Shown: positions 41,168 through 50,783, counted from the stretch's first letter. The stretch: DNA of 64,000 nt from Lachnospiraceae bacterium (GCA_015058015.1 SVDM01000002.1:31827-95826); one strand, 5' to 3'. Numbers and translations are program-made. Notes: generated by a model not told the origin, from the letters alone.

Positions 41168-42940
41168 TTAGTTAGATTTAATCTCCCCGGTCTTGTAGAT
41201 AAACTTGGTTGTACCCTTCATACCCTCACCAAGACCTGCATAAGATGTGTAGCTCTTAGCTGCATCAACTGTAGCTTTGATTCTTGCTGTAATATCTCCA
41301 AGCTCACCGTTAACAAGCTCTGATATCTTCTCAACACCCTCTTCATTGAAGAGTTTAAGACCTTCTGATAACTGCATAGAACCGTCTTTAAGTTGCTCAA
41401 CACCTTCCATAAGAAGTGGGGTATTCTCATCAATCTTCATGATACCTCTATAGAGCTGTTCAGCACCGTCAGAGAGTTTAGCGATTCCAGCTTTAAGAGC
41501 AGTAGCTCCTGCCTCAAGCTGAGTTGCTCCGCTTACAAGCTCACCGGATTTTGCTGTAATCTGACTTACTCCGCCTGTGTACTGAAGAAGACCCTGATAG
41601 AACCTGTTGTAGCTGTCTAAAGAAGCCTTAGCTGTTTCAACCTTAGCTGCTGCAGCATCACCTGCCTGAGCTCTTACAGCGGCTGTAACCTGAGTAAGAA
41701 CCGCCTCATAGTTCTCAATAGTAAGGGTTGTGGGTACAGTTACACCTGCCCCTGATAACTGTGCTGTGGCTGAAGCAAGAAGGTTTTCGAATACCTGCTT
41801 AGCACCTGCCTGAAGGTTGGCAGAGTTAGCATCTACCTGCTGTAATCCGCCCTGTAACTGAGCTGCACCGTTTTTAACTGCTGTTGCGGCATCTTTCACC
41901 TTGCTTGCACCGGCATCTGAAGCCTCTGCACCCTTCTTAAGCTGCTCTGCGCCTGCTGCCAAAGCCTTAATACCTGTTACAAGATCTCCTGATTTTTCAA
42001 GAAGCTCGTTCATTCCGTTGTAAAGCTTTGATGAACCGTCAAGGAGCTGTCCCATGGCATCAGTAAGTTTTCCGAAGTTCTCTTTAATATCTCCCTCTGT
42101 AAGCTTAGCTGTATCAATCTTGTCGAATACAGAGTTAGTTGCTACTGTTACAGCATTAGAAAGCTTGAAGTTCTTGGCATCTGCCTTAATCTCTACGTAA
42201 CTTGGAATACTAATCTTACCGGAATCGATTCCAAGGTCTTCTGAAAGTCCCGGGAAAGCAATACCTGTAACAATTGTCTTCTCACCTTCATTAACCAGCT
42301 TGCCGTTGGTTACCTCAACATTGGTAAATACCTCATTGTCCATAACCATACCTGTAAGCATTGCAAAGGGAACGTAAATCTTTGTAGGTGTTCCGTTAAC
42401 AGACATCTCTCTTACTTCATTGTTGGTGTAGTCATATCTGATTACAACCTTACCGCTTTTTCCTGCAATCTCTGAAGGAGATACTGTCTTACCGTCTAAG
42501 GTGTAAGTAACCTTAACATCCACCGGAAGAGCCTTGGTGCTTGTTCCTTGATAGTAGATATCATGGCCCTTGGCATCCCATACACACATATTGTCCTCGT
42601 TCATGGTGAAGGTCTCGTCGCCTTTGACATTTTTAATATCTTTTAATTCTGTCTTGTCCTTGATTTCGGCACTCTGTGTACCGTTTTTAATCCAGTCGCT
42701 TACGATAACCTTATCAACGGAACCGTCAGCTCCGGCAATAACATATACAGTTTCTTCTTTGCTTAAATCATTTCCCGTGGAAGCTGTAGTACCCTCTGCT
42801 TCTGTCTTGGCTTCGGTACTCTCTGCCTCCGTCATGTTCCCATTTTTATCTTTGATGGCATATACAGATACGCTGACACATCCTGCAACCAGGGCCATGG
42901 ACATAACTGCTGCCAAAATCTTTGATCTCTTATTTTTCAT
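41168..42940 (-). CDS. Lipoprotein with heptad-repeat coiled coil, partner of the MMPL exporter
   Basis: 590 residues from the ATG at 42940 (AGAGG ten bases upstream); an ATG three codons earlier is closer to the site. The signal ends in a lipobox Leu-Val-Ala-Gly-Cys near residue 20. A beta-rich domain spans about 70-260. The region 300-560 repeats Leu-x-x-Gly-x-x-x-Leu heptads (for example LDGSSKLYNGMNELLEKSG and LQAGAKQVFENLL), the pattern of YhgE/Pip-like proteins paired with MMPL transporters. It likely projects from the membrane next to the transporter. It overlaps the MMPL gene by 11 bases. Substrate unknown. Confidence 0.8.
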   Translation of the reverse strand: MKNKRSKILAAVMSMALVAGCVSVSVYAIKDKNGNMTEAESTEAKTEAEGTTASTGNDLSKEETVYVIAGADGSVDKVIVSDWIKNGTQSAEIKDKTELKDIKNVKGDETFTMNEDNMCVWDAKGHDIYYQGTSTKALPVDVKVTYTLDGKTVSPSEIAGKSGKVVIRYDYTNNEVREMSVNGTPTKIYVPFAMLTGMVMDNEVFTNVEVTNGKLVNEGEKTIVTGIAFPGLSEDLGIDSGKISIPSYVEIKADAKNFKLSNAVTVATNSVFDKIDTAKLTEGDIKENFGKLTDAMGQLLDGSSKLYNGMNELLEKSGDLVTGIKALAAGAEQLKKGAEASDAGASKVKDAATAVKNGAAQLQGGLQQVDANSANLQAGAKQVFENLLASATAQLSGAGVTVPTTLTIENYEAVLTQVTAAVRAQAGDAAAAKVETAKASLDSYNRFYQGLLQYTGGVSQITAKSGELVSGATQLEAGATALKAGIAKLSDGAEQLYRGIMKIDENTPLLMEGVEQLKDGSMQLSEGLKLFNEEGVEKISELVNGELGDITARIKATVDAAKSYTSYAGLGEGMKGTTKFIYKTGEIKSN

Positions 42941-45029
42941 AGATAACATCCTCTCTTGCTGCCTTCTTAGGCTTTATTCCTATTGTTGAGTGGCAAACCA
43001 ATTTATCACACAGCATCAAAAGTGCCGGAAGGATAAAGATTACGCAGAGCATACTTACTACTGCACCTCTTGCCATTAACATACACATTGAACTGATAAT
43101 GTCTATGTCTGAGTAAACAGCTACGCCGAATGTAGCTGAGAAAAGTCCCATACCACTTACGATAATGGAAGGAATGGACGTTCCAAGAGCAATATCTATT
43201 GCTTCCTTCTTGGATTGTCCCGCAGCTCTTTCAGCCTTGTACCTTGTAGTCATAAGGATTGCATAGTCAACCGTTGCTCCCAGCTGAATCGTACTGATAC
43301 ATATCGGTGCGATAAAGGGAAGAGACTGACCTAAGTAATGCGGTAATCCCAGGTTGATAAAGATTGCAAGCTCAATTACCGAGATAAGAATAAATGGTAA
43401 TGAGATGCTCTTTTCAACAAGAAGAATGATTACGAAGATGGCCAGTACGGATACTGCTGTTACAACCTGGAAGTCATGACCTGTGATATCAATCATATCC
43501 TTCATACAGGGTGCTTCACCTATAAGCATTCCGTTGCCGTCGTATTTCTTTAATATCTTATTGAGTTGTGTAATCTGATGATTTACATCATCGCTGGCTA
43601 CTTTATAAGAAGAATTAATAAGGAGAAGCTCCCACTTATCACTCTTTAATACGCTTTCAAGTTTCTCAGGTATTATCTCTTCCGGAACCGTTGAGCCCAC
43701 AACGCTTTCAAGTCCTAATACCTGTTTAACGCCTTCAACCTGCTCCATCTCCTTAATCATGGCCTTAATATCCTTGGCCTCTTTTGTCTTATCAATAAGG
43801 ATCATGTGAGTTGATGCCACATCAAAGGTCTCACGCAGCTTGGTGTTGGCAATTACATATTCGATATCCTCAGGCAGACACTGTCCCATATCGTAGTAAA
43901 CTTCATCGTTAGTCTTGGAGTATCCTATATATGCAGGTGGTATCAATACCAGGAACAAACATAAGAATACCGGAAATACCTTAGTTAACTTTGAAGCAAA
44001 CTTGCTCATGTTGGGAATAAGGGATCTGTGTTTTGTCTTCTGTAAGGGTTTATCCAGTACAAGGATAAGTGCCGGAAGAACTGTTACACATCCGATTACT
44101 CCGAGGAATACTCCCTTGGCCATTACGATTCCAAGGTCACGTCCCAAAGTAAAGCTCATGAAGCAAAGAGCTACAAATCCTGCGATAGTTGTAATGGAAC
44201 TTCCCACAACAGATGTCATGGTGTCCTTAATGGCATAAGTCATAGCCTCTTCTTTGGTGCTGTAGAGTTCTCTCTTTTCATTGTAGCAATGCCACAGGAA
44301 AATCGAATAATCCATGGTTACCGCCAACTGCAATACTGCAGACAAAGCCTTGGTAATGTAAGATATCTCACCCATGAAATAGTTGGTTCCCATATTAAGA
44401 AGTATCATCATTCCGATACTTGCAAGGAAAACAAAAGGTACAAGCCAACCGTCAAGGAAGATTATCATAGCCAGGCAGGCAAGAATTACTGCAATGGCTA
44501 CATATACAGGTTCCTCTTTCTCACACAGGTCTTTTAAGTCAGTTACAAGAGCTGACATACCGGATACGAAGCACTGCTTACCGCATATACCTCTTATCTG
44601 CCTTATGGCATCCATAGTAACATCCGCTGAAGTAGCAGAATCAAAGAAGACTGCCACCATAGTAGCGTTACCTTTGTTAAAGGCTTCTGTTATCTCATCC
44701 GGTAATGCTTCCATCGGTACTGATATGTCCATCAAAGAATCGTACCATACGACTGTATCAACGTGGTCAACCTTCTCTATCTTACTCTTAAGTTCTGCCA
44801 CGTCCTTCTTCTCCATGTCTTCAACAACAATCAGAGAAAAAGCTCCCTTTCCGAAGTCCTCCATCAAAAGATCCTGTCCCTTAATGGTATCAATGTTACC
44901 GGGAAGGTAATCCAGCATATCGTAGTTGATTCTGGTTCCTATCATACCAAGTAAAGATGGAATCATAAGAATCAAAGTCAAAACAAGAATAAAAGTCTTG
45001 TGTTTGACAACTGCTTTAGCAAATTTCAT
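42930..45029 (-). CDS. MMPL/RND-family membrane exporter
   Basis: 699 residues from ATG 45029, placed nine bases after AAGGGG; the ATG at 45038 abuts that site and is unlikely. There are about twelve membrane helices in two halves, each after an extracytoplasmic loop. The halves carry the RND pair ALSAVLQLAVTMDYSIFLWHCYNEKR (first) and QLGATVDYAILMTTRYKAER (second). Aspartates in the DYSIF/DYAIL helices would carry protons. Related proteins export lipids, lipopeptides or drugs. The preceding tetR gene is cut off by a terminator (45138-45177), and a palindrome covers this gene's likely -10. Confidence 0.9.
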   Translation of the reverse strand: MKFAKAVVKHKTFILVLTLILMIPSLLGMIGTRINYDMLDYLPGNIDTIKGQDLLMEDFGKGAFSLIVVEDMEKKDVAELKSKIEKVDHVDTVVWYDSLMDISVPMEALPDEITEAFNKGNATMVAVFFDSATSADVTMDAIRQIRGICGKQCFVSGMSALVTDLKDLCEKEEPVYVAIAVILACLAMIIFLDGWLVPFVFLASIGMMILLNMGTNYFMGEISYITKALSAVLQLAVTMDYSIFLWHCYNEKRELYSTKEEAMTYAIKDTMTSVVGSSITTIAGFVALCFMSFTLGRDLGIVMAKGVFLGVIGCVTVLPALILVLDKPLQKTKHRSLIPNMSKFASKLTKVFPVFLCLFLVLIPPAYIGYSKTNDEVYYDMGQCLPEDIEYVIANTKLRETFDVASTHMILIDKTKEAKDIKAMIKEMEQVEGVKQVLGLESVVGSTVPEEIIPEKLESVLKSDKWELLLINSSYKVASDDVNHQITQLNKILKKYDGNGMLIGEAPCMKDMIDITGHDFQVVTAVSVLAIFVIILLVEKSISLPFILISVIELAIFINLGLPHYLGQSLPFIAPICISTIQLGATVDYAILMTTRYKAERAAGQSKKEAIDIALGTSIPSIIVSGMGLFSATFGVAVYSDIDIISSMCMLMARGAVVSMLCVIFILPALLMLCDKLVCHSTIGIKPKKAAREDVIYEK

Positions 45030-45090
45030 TAAATTCATCCCCTTTTTTCTTCTTCCCCGAATTATTTTTATCGGGGAAAATGTATTCCTT

Positions 45091-45110
45091 TACTTGTTGA
45101 CACGAGTATA
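45091..45110 (-). promoter_or_regulatory. Candidate TetR operator over the MMPL promoter -10
   Basis: The 18-bp imperfect palindrome TACTTGT-TGAC-ACGAGTA (45091-45108) overlaps a TATACT -10 element (minus strand 45110-45105) 75 bases before the MMPL start. A TetR gene lies directly upstream. No clear -35 is seen. Confidence 0.45.
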
Positions 45111-45137
45111 AACCCGGGGATTTAAAAGAAAAATGGA

Positions 45138-45177
45138 CAAAAAACAGCCTCGTGCCCAAAATTTAGGCACGAGGCTG
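45138..45177 (-). terminator. Strong terminator between tetR and the MMPL gene
   Basis: Minus strand: a 12-bp perfect stem CAGCCTCGTGCC (45177-45166) with GGCACGAGGCTG (45156-45145), then TTTTTT. It ends the iorA-iorB-paaK-ACT-tetR transcript. Confidence 0.93.
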
Positions 45178-45238
45178 AAATTGTCTAAAAGAAATATGCA
45201 AAAAACACAATTTGGTACTTGTGATACAGTAAAGTAAA

Positions 45239-45796
45239 CTACTCTTCAAGACTATTAAGAATAATTTCTTCTATATGACCTTTGTTTAATTCACATAACT
45301 GATGGAAGGGTTCCCTCAAATCCTCCTTCATTCCGTGGCTTAGCCAGTCAATGACTTCACCGAAGCAAAGGCACTTTACAAGCTGAATAAGCAAGGCCTT
45401 GGCCTCCGGCTTAACCTTTCGCCCGGAGATTACGGAATTAATATAATTGGTAACAGCATATTCGCATATATCCATCAAATGGGACTCAAATATATCCCTG
45501 TTAACCGAATTGAAGATATGAAGTACCGATTTCTTCTTCTCATAGGCAAATGACAGCGCCACTTCTAATACTTCCTCAATGGATTCAATATGAGGAAACG
45601 CTGCTATGGCAGTATCGGCATCTTCTTTAATAATCTCTTCAATGAGAGCCGGCATATCCTGAAAATGATAATAGAAAGAATTCCTGTTAATACCGCATTC
45701 TTTTACTATATCCTTAACGGTAATCTGGCTTAAGGGCTTATCTTCAAGCATCTTCGTAAAGGTCTCTTTGATAGCCCGGCTGGTTAGATTTGACAT
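45239..45796 (-). CDS. TetR/AcrR-family transcriptional regulator
   Basis: 185 residues. The N-terminal helix-turn-helix is clear (IKETFTKMLEDKPLSQITVKDIVKECGINRNSFYYHFQDMPALI, about 8-51), with the FYYHF recognition-helix end. The C-terminal ligand domain is helical with a Cys-Leu-Cys-Phe-Gly stretch near 145. The overall look is that of DhaS/TetR_C_33 members. It follows the ACT gene by 30 bases, so it is probably the last gene of the ior-paaK transcript. Two targets are possible: the palindrome at 45091-45108 before the MMPL gene, or the ACTTTAAAGT sites at iorA and the symporter. Confidence 0.88.
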   Translation of the reverse strand: MSNLTSRAIKETFTKMLEDKPLSQITVKDIVKECGINRNSFYYHFQDMPALIEEIIKEDADTAIAAFPHIESIEEVLEVALSFAYEKKKSVLHIFNSVNRDIFESHLMDICEYAVTNYINSVISGRKVKPEAKALLIQLVKCLCFGEVIDWLSHGMKEDLREPFHQLCELNKGHIEEIILNSLEE

Positions 45797-45826
45797 ATAA
45801 CTCTCCTTTTCTTCGGATGAGTTACA

Positions 45827-46222
45827 TTATACATCAAATCCCTTATCTTTTAAAGCCTTGACAACATCCTCCTGGTTAGTGGTCTTAACAACAATAGGAC
45901 CGTCATCTCCTAAGGATGTGTACATATATCTGATATTGTTACCTGTATCGGCGATAACCTTTAACAGTCCGAAAAGGGTACCCTCTTCATTGGGAAGCTT
46001 AACGGTGATAACATCCGTAAGCTTAGCGGAGTACAATCCTTCCTTCAAAACATTAACCGTCTTTTCCGGATCCGATACAACCATTCTAAGCATACCGAAT
46101 TCCTCAGTCTCAGCAATACTAAAGGAAATAATATTTATTCCCTTATCCTTTAACAGCTCGGCAACCTGAAGGAATCTTCCTTCCTTATTCTCAATAAAAA
46201 CCGAAACCTGCTTTGTAATCAT
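45827..46222 (-). CDS. ACT-domain amino acid sensor protein
   Basis: 131 residues made of two ACT domains (about 3-65 and 70-131): VSVFIENKEGRFLQVAELLKDKGINI and then KLPNEEGTLFGLLKVIADTGNNI. Stand-alone double-ACT proteins of this type recur beside paaK and iorAB, where they probably bind aromatic amino acids and adjust enzyme or regulator activity; no catalytic domain is attached. It lies 18 bases after paaK and 30 before tetR. Confidence 0.88.
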   Translation of the reverse strand: MITKQVSVFIENKEGRFLQVAELLKDKGINIISFSIAETEEFGMLRMVVSDPEKTVNVLKEGLYSAKLTDVITVKLPNEEGTLFGLLKVIADTGNNIRYMYTSLGDDGPIVVKTTNQEDVVKALKDKGFDV

Positions 46223-46239
46223 AGAATACTCCTCCCCTC

Positions 46240-47538
46240 TTATACAAGCACACGCTTGTCAATTACACGTTTTGCCTTGCCCTCGCTTCTTTCGATGGTC
46301 TTGGGCTCAACCAGTCTTACCTTTGGTGCGATACCAAGGGCCTGCTGTAATACATGGGCAATCTTCTTGGTAAGTCTCTCTAATTCACCGATATCATCAG
46401 AGAAGAATCTTTCTTCAACTTCTACCAAAACATCCAAGGTATCTAAGTTGTTAACCCTGTCTACAATAAGCATATAGTTAGGTGTTGTCTCTGCAATCTC
46501 AAGAAGAGCAGACTCAACCTGTGACGGGAATACGTTAACACCTCTGATAATAAGCATATCGTCGCTTCTGCCCTTGAATCTGGAGATTCTGGCACTGGTA
46601 CGACCACACTCGCATCTATCATAGGTAATACTGGTAAGGTCTTTGGTTCTATATCTGAACAGGGGCAGTGCCTCCTTGGTAAGAGTGGTAAATACCAACT
46701 CTCCCGTCTCACCTTCAGCCACAGGCTCTAAAGTCTCCGGATTAATAACCTCCGGGAAGAAGTGATCTTCTGCAATGTGAAGACCAGCATGGAACTTACA
46801 GTCTCCCGCAACTCCCGGCCCCATAACCTCACTAAGTCCGTAGATGTCATGGGCTGTAATGTGAAGTCTGGACTCAATCTCACGACGCATATTCTCGGTC
46901 CAGGGCTCTGCACCGCAGAATGCTTTCTTTAACTTGATGGAGTCAATCTTTCCTGCCTCTTCCAAAGCCTCGGTTAAGTACATAAGGTATGAGGGTGTAC
47001 AGCATATAGCAGTAACCCCGAAGTCCTCCATCATGGTAATCTGTTTCTTGGTATTACCTGTGGACATGGGCACTACAGTAGCACCCAGATTCTCAACACC
47101 GTAATGGGCTCCCAATCCACCGGTGAATAGTCCGTATCCGTAAGAGATCTGAACTATATCGTCGTGGTCAAGACCTCCCATAACAAGAATTCTTGCCACG
47201 CACTCCTGCCATCTTTCGATATCTCTTCTGGTATAGCCTACAACAGTGGCTTTACCTGTTGTACCGCTGGATGCATGAATTCTTACTATCTCGGAACGTG
47301 GAACTGCAAAAAGCCCGAAGGGATAATTATCCCTTAGATCTTGCTTGGTGGTGTAGGGAAGCTTGCTTATATCTTCAATTCCCTTGATATCTCCGGGCTC
47401 CAAGCCTATCTCCTGCATCTTCTTACGATAGTATTCAACATTATGATATACCCTGTCCACCATCTTACGAAGACGCGCACCCTGCAGGTTGGCAAGTTCG
47501 TCCCTGCTCATGCATTCTTTACTTTCATTCCAAATCAT
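46240..47538 (-). CDS. paaK: Phenylacetate-CoA ligase
   Basis: 432 residues, the usual short PaaK length. The AMP-binding loop is HASSGTTGKATVVGYT near 90-105, with YGLSEVMGPGVAG near 236-248 and the hinge RFKGRSDDMLIIRGVNVFPSQVE near 325-347; the C-terminal AMP_C2 domain ends in GKAKRVIDKR. It activates phenylacetate or related aryl acids to CoA thioesters. Downstream of iorAB it can act in reverse, making ATP from arylacetyl-CoA during fermentation; direction is inferred. It follows iorB by 51 bases. Confidence 0.94.
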   Translation of the reverse strand: MIWNESKECMSRDELANLQGARLRKMVDRVYHNVEYYRKKMQEIGLEPGDIKGIEDISKLPYTTKQDLRDNYPFGLFAVPRSEIVRIHASSGTTGKATVVGYTRRDIERWQECVARILVMGGLDHDDIVQISYGYGLFTGGLGAHYGVENLGATVVPMSTGNTKKQITMMEDFGVTAICCTPSYLMYLTEALEEAGKIDSIKLKKAFCGAEPWTENMRREIESRLHITAHDIYGLSEVMGPGVAGDCKFHAGLHIAEDHFFPEVINPETLEPVAEGETGELVFTTLTKEALPLFRYRTKDLTSITYDRCECGRTSARISRFKGRSDDMLIIRGVNVFPSQVESALLEIAETTPNYMLIVDRVNNLDTLDVLVEVEERFFSDDIGELERLTKKIAHVLQQALGIAPKVRLVEPKTIERSEGKAKRVIDKRVLV

Positions 47539-47589
47539 TATTTATTTTCCTCCTCAGGATTTACTTATGAATCCTGTATCTCTCCTATT

Positions 47590-48159
47590 CTATAACGCGT
47601 ATCCTATTTCAAAGGCCTTCTTATTGATATCGATGGTCTTCTTAGGCACAGTATTCTCGATTACTTCAAGCCACTGGTCCTTGCCGAAGTCCATATGAGA
47701 TGCCACCACACCAAGAACAATTACATTAAATGTCTTGGTATTGCCAAGCTTTTTAGCCTCTTCCATGGCATCAACCCGGATAACCTTGTGGGACTTCTCC
47801 AAATCTTCAATAATACCCTCCGGATACTTGGCATTACCTATAACAACCGGCATGGGGTCAATACGCTGGTCATTTACGATAATAACCCCGTCCTTCTTTA
47901 AGAAGTGGGCATATCTAAGGGCCTCTAATCTCTCGAAGGCAATAAGGATATCTGCCTGTCCCTCTTCAACAATAGGTTCAGCCACGTTATCACCGTAACG
48001 AACAAAGGTTACAACGCTACCGCCTCTTTGTGCCATACCGTGAACCTCAGAAAGCTTAATATCGAAACCGTTGGCAAGAATGATGCCTCCAAGTATTCTG
48101 CTGGTAAGTAATGTTCCCTGTCCGCCGACACCGACGATCATAATATTCTTAGTCTCCAT
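47590..48159 (-). CDS. iorB: Indolepyruvate ferredoxin oxidoreductase subunit beta
   Basis: 189 residues of the pyruvate-ferredoxin-oxidoreductase gamma-type domain: MIVGVGGQGTLLTSRILGG near 7-25, GMAQRGGSVVTFVRYG near 41-56 and LIAFERLEALRY near 72-83. With IorA it oxidises aryl pyruvates to arylacetyl-CoA, CO2 and reduced ferredoxin. It begins 4 bases after iorA ends. Normal length. Confidence 0.95.
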   Translation of the reverse strand: METKNIMIVGVGGQGTLLTSRILGGIILANGFDIKLSEVHGMAQRGGSVVTFVRYGDNVAEPIVEEGQADILIAFERLEALRYAHFLKKDGVIIVNDQRIDPMPVVIGNAKYPEGIIEDLEKSHKVIRVDAMEEAKKLGNTKTFNVIVLGVVASHMDFGKDQWLEVIENTVPKKTIDINKKAFEIGYAL

Positions 48160-48163
48160 CAGT

Positions 48164-49903
48164 CTACACCTCTACTTTCTCAATTGCGTCATGATTACAG
48201 ATTGATGCACAGAGGCCGCAACCGTTACACATAACGTCATTAATGGATACGGAATTATCCTCGTTCTTAGTAATACAAGGACATCCCGGCTTCATGCAGA
48301 GGCCGCATTTCTTACACTTGTCGGCATTGATTGCATATTTAACCTTAACCGGTGTCTTATCAAGAAGAGCGCAGGGTGCTTTGGATATAATAACCGAAAG
48401 CTCGTCCTTAGCCACTTCTTCCTTAATGGTCTTCTCCAATTCCTTAATGTCAAATGTATTCACCACTTTAACATTGGGAACTCCAATGGACTTGCAAAGT
48501 CCCGGAATATCAATAGCATAGGTATGATCACCCTTTAAGGTCTTACCTGTAGCGGCATGATCTTGATGTCCTGTCATACCTGTAGTTGAGTTATCAACTA
48601 TAATAACCGTTCCTGTTGACTGGTTATATACCATGTTAACAAGGGAGTTGATTCCCGTATGCATAAAGGTGGAATCACCGATAACGGCTACCCAATCCTT
48701 GATATAGTCTTTGCCTTTTGCTTTTTCCATGCCGTGAAGAGAACTGATTGATGAACCCATACAGATGGTGGTCTCCACTACATTAAGAGGTGCTACTGCT
48801 CCCAATGTATAGCAACCGATATCACCGGCAGCATGAAGTTTTAATTTGCTAAGTACATAGAAGGTGCTTCTGTGAGGACATCCCGGGCAGAGAATAGGGG
48901 GACGTCCCGGCGCCTCAGCCGCCTTGTCTATTTCAAGATTCTGCTTTAAGATGGCAGTACGAAGCATATTAGCAGAATACTCACCCTGAAGGGTAAAGAT
49001 TTCTTTACCGATAGCCTTGATACCCCAGGATTTAACCTGCTCTTCTATAATGGGATCAAGCTCTTCCACAATATATAAAGTCTCCACCTTGGAAGCGAAT
49101 TCTTCAATAAGCTTCCTCGGCAAAGGATTAACCAATCCCAGTTTTAATACGGAAGCATCAGGAAGGACTTCCTTAACATACTGATAGGGGATACCTGATG
49201 TGATAACGCCGATTTTGGTATCCTTGTATTCTGCCTTGTTAATATCAAAACTGCAAGAATCCTCAATAAGTTTTTTCTCTCTTGCCTCTACATGAAGATG
49301 ACGAACCTTTGCATTACCCGGCATCATAACATTCTTGGCTATATTCTTCTCGTAAGGCTTGTCCGGTACATCTTCTCTTTCGCAAAGCTCTACAAGGCCC
49401 TGAGAATGAGCAAGTCTCGTGGTAGTTCTTACCATTACGGGAGTATCATACTTCTCACTGAGTTCAAAGGCAAACTTGGTAAACTCCTTAGCCTCACTGC
49501 TATCTGAAGGCTCTAACACAGGAACCTTGGCAGCTCTTGCTACCGCTCTTGAATCCTGCTCGTTCTGGGAACTGTATAATCCCGGATCATCGGCAGCTAC
49601 AATAACAAGGCCGCCGTTTGCTCCTATATAAGATATGGAATATAAGGGGTCCGCAGCTACATTTACCCCAACATGCTTCATAGAAGCCATGGCTCTTACT
49701 CCGCTTATGGATGCTCCCGATGCCACTTCCATGGCAACCTTTTCATTGGGGGCCCACTCCGCATATATTTCATCATATTTCACGATATTCTCGCTGATTT
49801 CGGTGCTCGGTGTTCCCGGATAAGCTGAAGAAACCTTAACTCCGGCTTCATAAGCTCCTCGGGCAATCGCTTCATTACCAAGCATAACTTTCTTCTCCGA
49901 CAT
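48164..49903 (-). CDS. iorA: Indolepyruvate ferredoxin oxidoreductase subunit alpha
   Basis: 579 residues. The N-terminal pyrimidine domain has the AYPGTPSTEI motif near 28-37. The TPP-binding region GDSTFMHTGINSLVNMVYNQ lies near 410-430 and CPGCPHRST near 345. The C-terminal ferredoxin domain has two [4Fe-4S] motifs (CKKCGLCMKPGCPC and CNGCGLCASICNHD). It heads the operon iorA-iorB-paaK-ACT-tetR for aromatic amino acid breakdown. The promoter at 49950-49978 is consensus-perfect, with an ACTTTAAAGT palindrome between it and the start, so repression or roadblock control is likely. Confidence 0.95.
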   Translation of the reverse strand: MSEKKVMLGNEAIARGAYEAGVKVSSAYPGTPSTEISENIVKYDEIYAEWAPNEKVAMEVASGASISGVRAMASMKHVGVNVAADPLYSISYIGANGGLVIVAADDPGLYSSQNEQDSRAVARAAKVPVLEPSDSSEAKEFTKFAFELSEKYDTPVMVRTTTRLAHSQGLVELCEREDVPDKPYEKNIAKNVMMPGNAKVRHLHVEAREKKLIEDSCSFDINKAEYKDTKIGVITSGIPYQYVKEVLPDASVLKLGLVNPLPRKLIEEFASKVETLYIVEELDPIIEEQVKSWGIKAIGKEIFTLQGEYSANMLRTAILKQNLEIDKAAEAPGRPPILCPGCPHRSTFYVLSKLKLHAAGDIGCYTLGAVAPLNVVETTICMGSSISSLHGMEKAKGKDYIKDWVAVIGDSTFMHTGINSLVNMVYNQSTGTVIIVDNSTTGMTGHQDHAATGKTLKGDHTYAIDIPGLCKSIGVPNVKVVNTFDIKELEKTIKEEVAKDELSVIISKAPCALLDKTPVKVKYAINADKCKKCGLCMKPGCPCITKNEDNSVSINDVMCNGCGLCASICNHDAIEKVEV

Positions 49904-49928
49904 CGCTAACTCTCCCTTCGCATTCTGT

Positions 49929-49939
49929 CACTTTAAAGT
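49929..49939 (-). promoter_or_regulatory. Palindrome ACTTTAAAGT in the iorA leader (candidate operator)
   Basis: A perfect 10-bp palindrome (49930-49939), CACTTTAAAGT on the plus strand, lies 10 bases downstream of the iorA -10. The same core occurs at 51608-51619 in the symporter promoter. Confidence 0.6.
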
Positions 49940-49949
49940 ATTAAAACAA

Positions 49950-49978
49950 ATTATAAACTATAGGATGGGTGGTGTCAA
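49950..49978 (-). promoter_or_regulatory. Consensus sigma-A promoter of iorA
   Basis: Minus strand: perfect TTGACA at 49978-49973, 17-base spacer, perfect TATAAT at 49955-49950. A fully consensus promoter fits a gene held down by a repressor. Confidence 0.85.
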
Positions 49979-50007
49979 TAAAGCATACACAATAGTAATT
50001 ATACATC

Positions 50008-50036
50008 AAAAAGGACGCCGGGATAACCCGACGTCC
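50008..50036 (-). terminator. Intrinsic terminator after the lipoprotein pair
   Basis: Minus strand: GGACGTCGGG (50036-50027) pairs with CCCGGCGTCC (50022-50013) with one G-U, TTAT loop, then TTTTTG. It also precedes the iorA promoter. Confidence 0.9.
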
Positions 50037-50050
50037 GAATTGTATTCTCT

Positions 50051-50701
50051 TTATGAATTCTTTATTGCCAATGATGTAATAGCCTGTGCAAATGTTGTGG
50101 AATCACTGTAAGTCCAGCTATTCTTTGATTTCTTAACAACAATGGTTGTGGACTGTGTCTCCTTGCCCGGAGTAAACTGTTCCATCTGAGTTGTAAGTTC
50201 TTTGATGTACTCGGTAAGAACCGCAATATTATAATCAGTCTGTTCCGAATACTCCGCTGCCTTAACCTTGGCTGATGCCGCTTCCATAGCCTTGCCTGTC
50301 AATGCCTCCATATCCATATAAGTAGATGTAAGCTTAACAGTAGCCTCGGTATCACTGCTCTTTTCTACAGTGGCAGTGCCGGACAACTTGGTAAGAGCTT
50401 TAAGATAAGCATCATAGTATTTTGTAAGAAGATCCTTGTCTACCGTTGCATTGTAGCTCTTCTTATAAGACTCGTTAATATCATTGATTCCTGTCTCAAC
50501 GGATTTCTTAAGCTCATCCTCAAAGGATTTAATCTCCTTATCTGCTACACCCACATCCTTAGCAGCCTTAGAATCTCTATTTATAACAAGCTTATACATA
50601 GCAAGGACATATTCATCTGCAGCCACCTGCTTGCCGCCACATCCTGCAAATACACCTACCGCCAATACGGCTGACATAACCAACGCAATTATCTTCTTCA
50701 T
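50051..50701 (-). CDS. Predicted lipoprotein, paralogue of the next gene
   Basis: 216 residues from ATG 50701, which follows TTTGGAGG; the frame is open 11 codons further up without support. The signal ends in a lipobox Phe-Ala-Gly-Cys near residue 20. The body has the same layout as the protein at 50784-51479: Asp-Tyr-Val/Glu-Tyr-Val, a central helical part, Gly-Lys/Pro-Gly-(A/K)-E and a C-terminal Ser-Thr-x-(Met/Phe)-Ala segment. It probably has its own promoter (TTGACA at 50765-50760, CAAAAT at 50742-50737). Function unknown; secreted and membrane-anchored. Confidence 0.75.
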   Translation of the reverse strand: MKKIIALVMSAVLAVGVFAGCGGKQVAADEYVLAMYKLVINRDSKAAKDVGVADKEIKSFEDELKKSVETGINDINESYKKSYNATVDKDLLTKYYDAYLKALTKLSGTATVEKSSDTEATVKLTSTYMDMEALTGKAMEAASAKVKAAEYSEQTDYNIAVLTEYIKELTTQMEQFTPGKETQSTTIVVKKSKNSWTYSDSTTFAQAITSLAIKNS

Positions 50702-50783
50702 ATAATACCTCCAAATATAGTGTTCCACATACAACTATTTTGGCTTATTAATCAGTATTTGTCAAATAATTAGTACTCAATAA

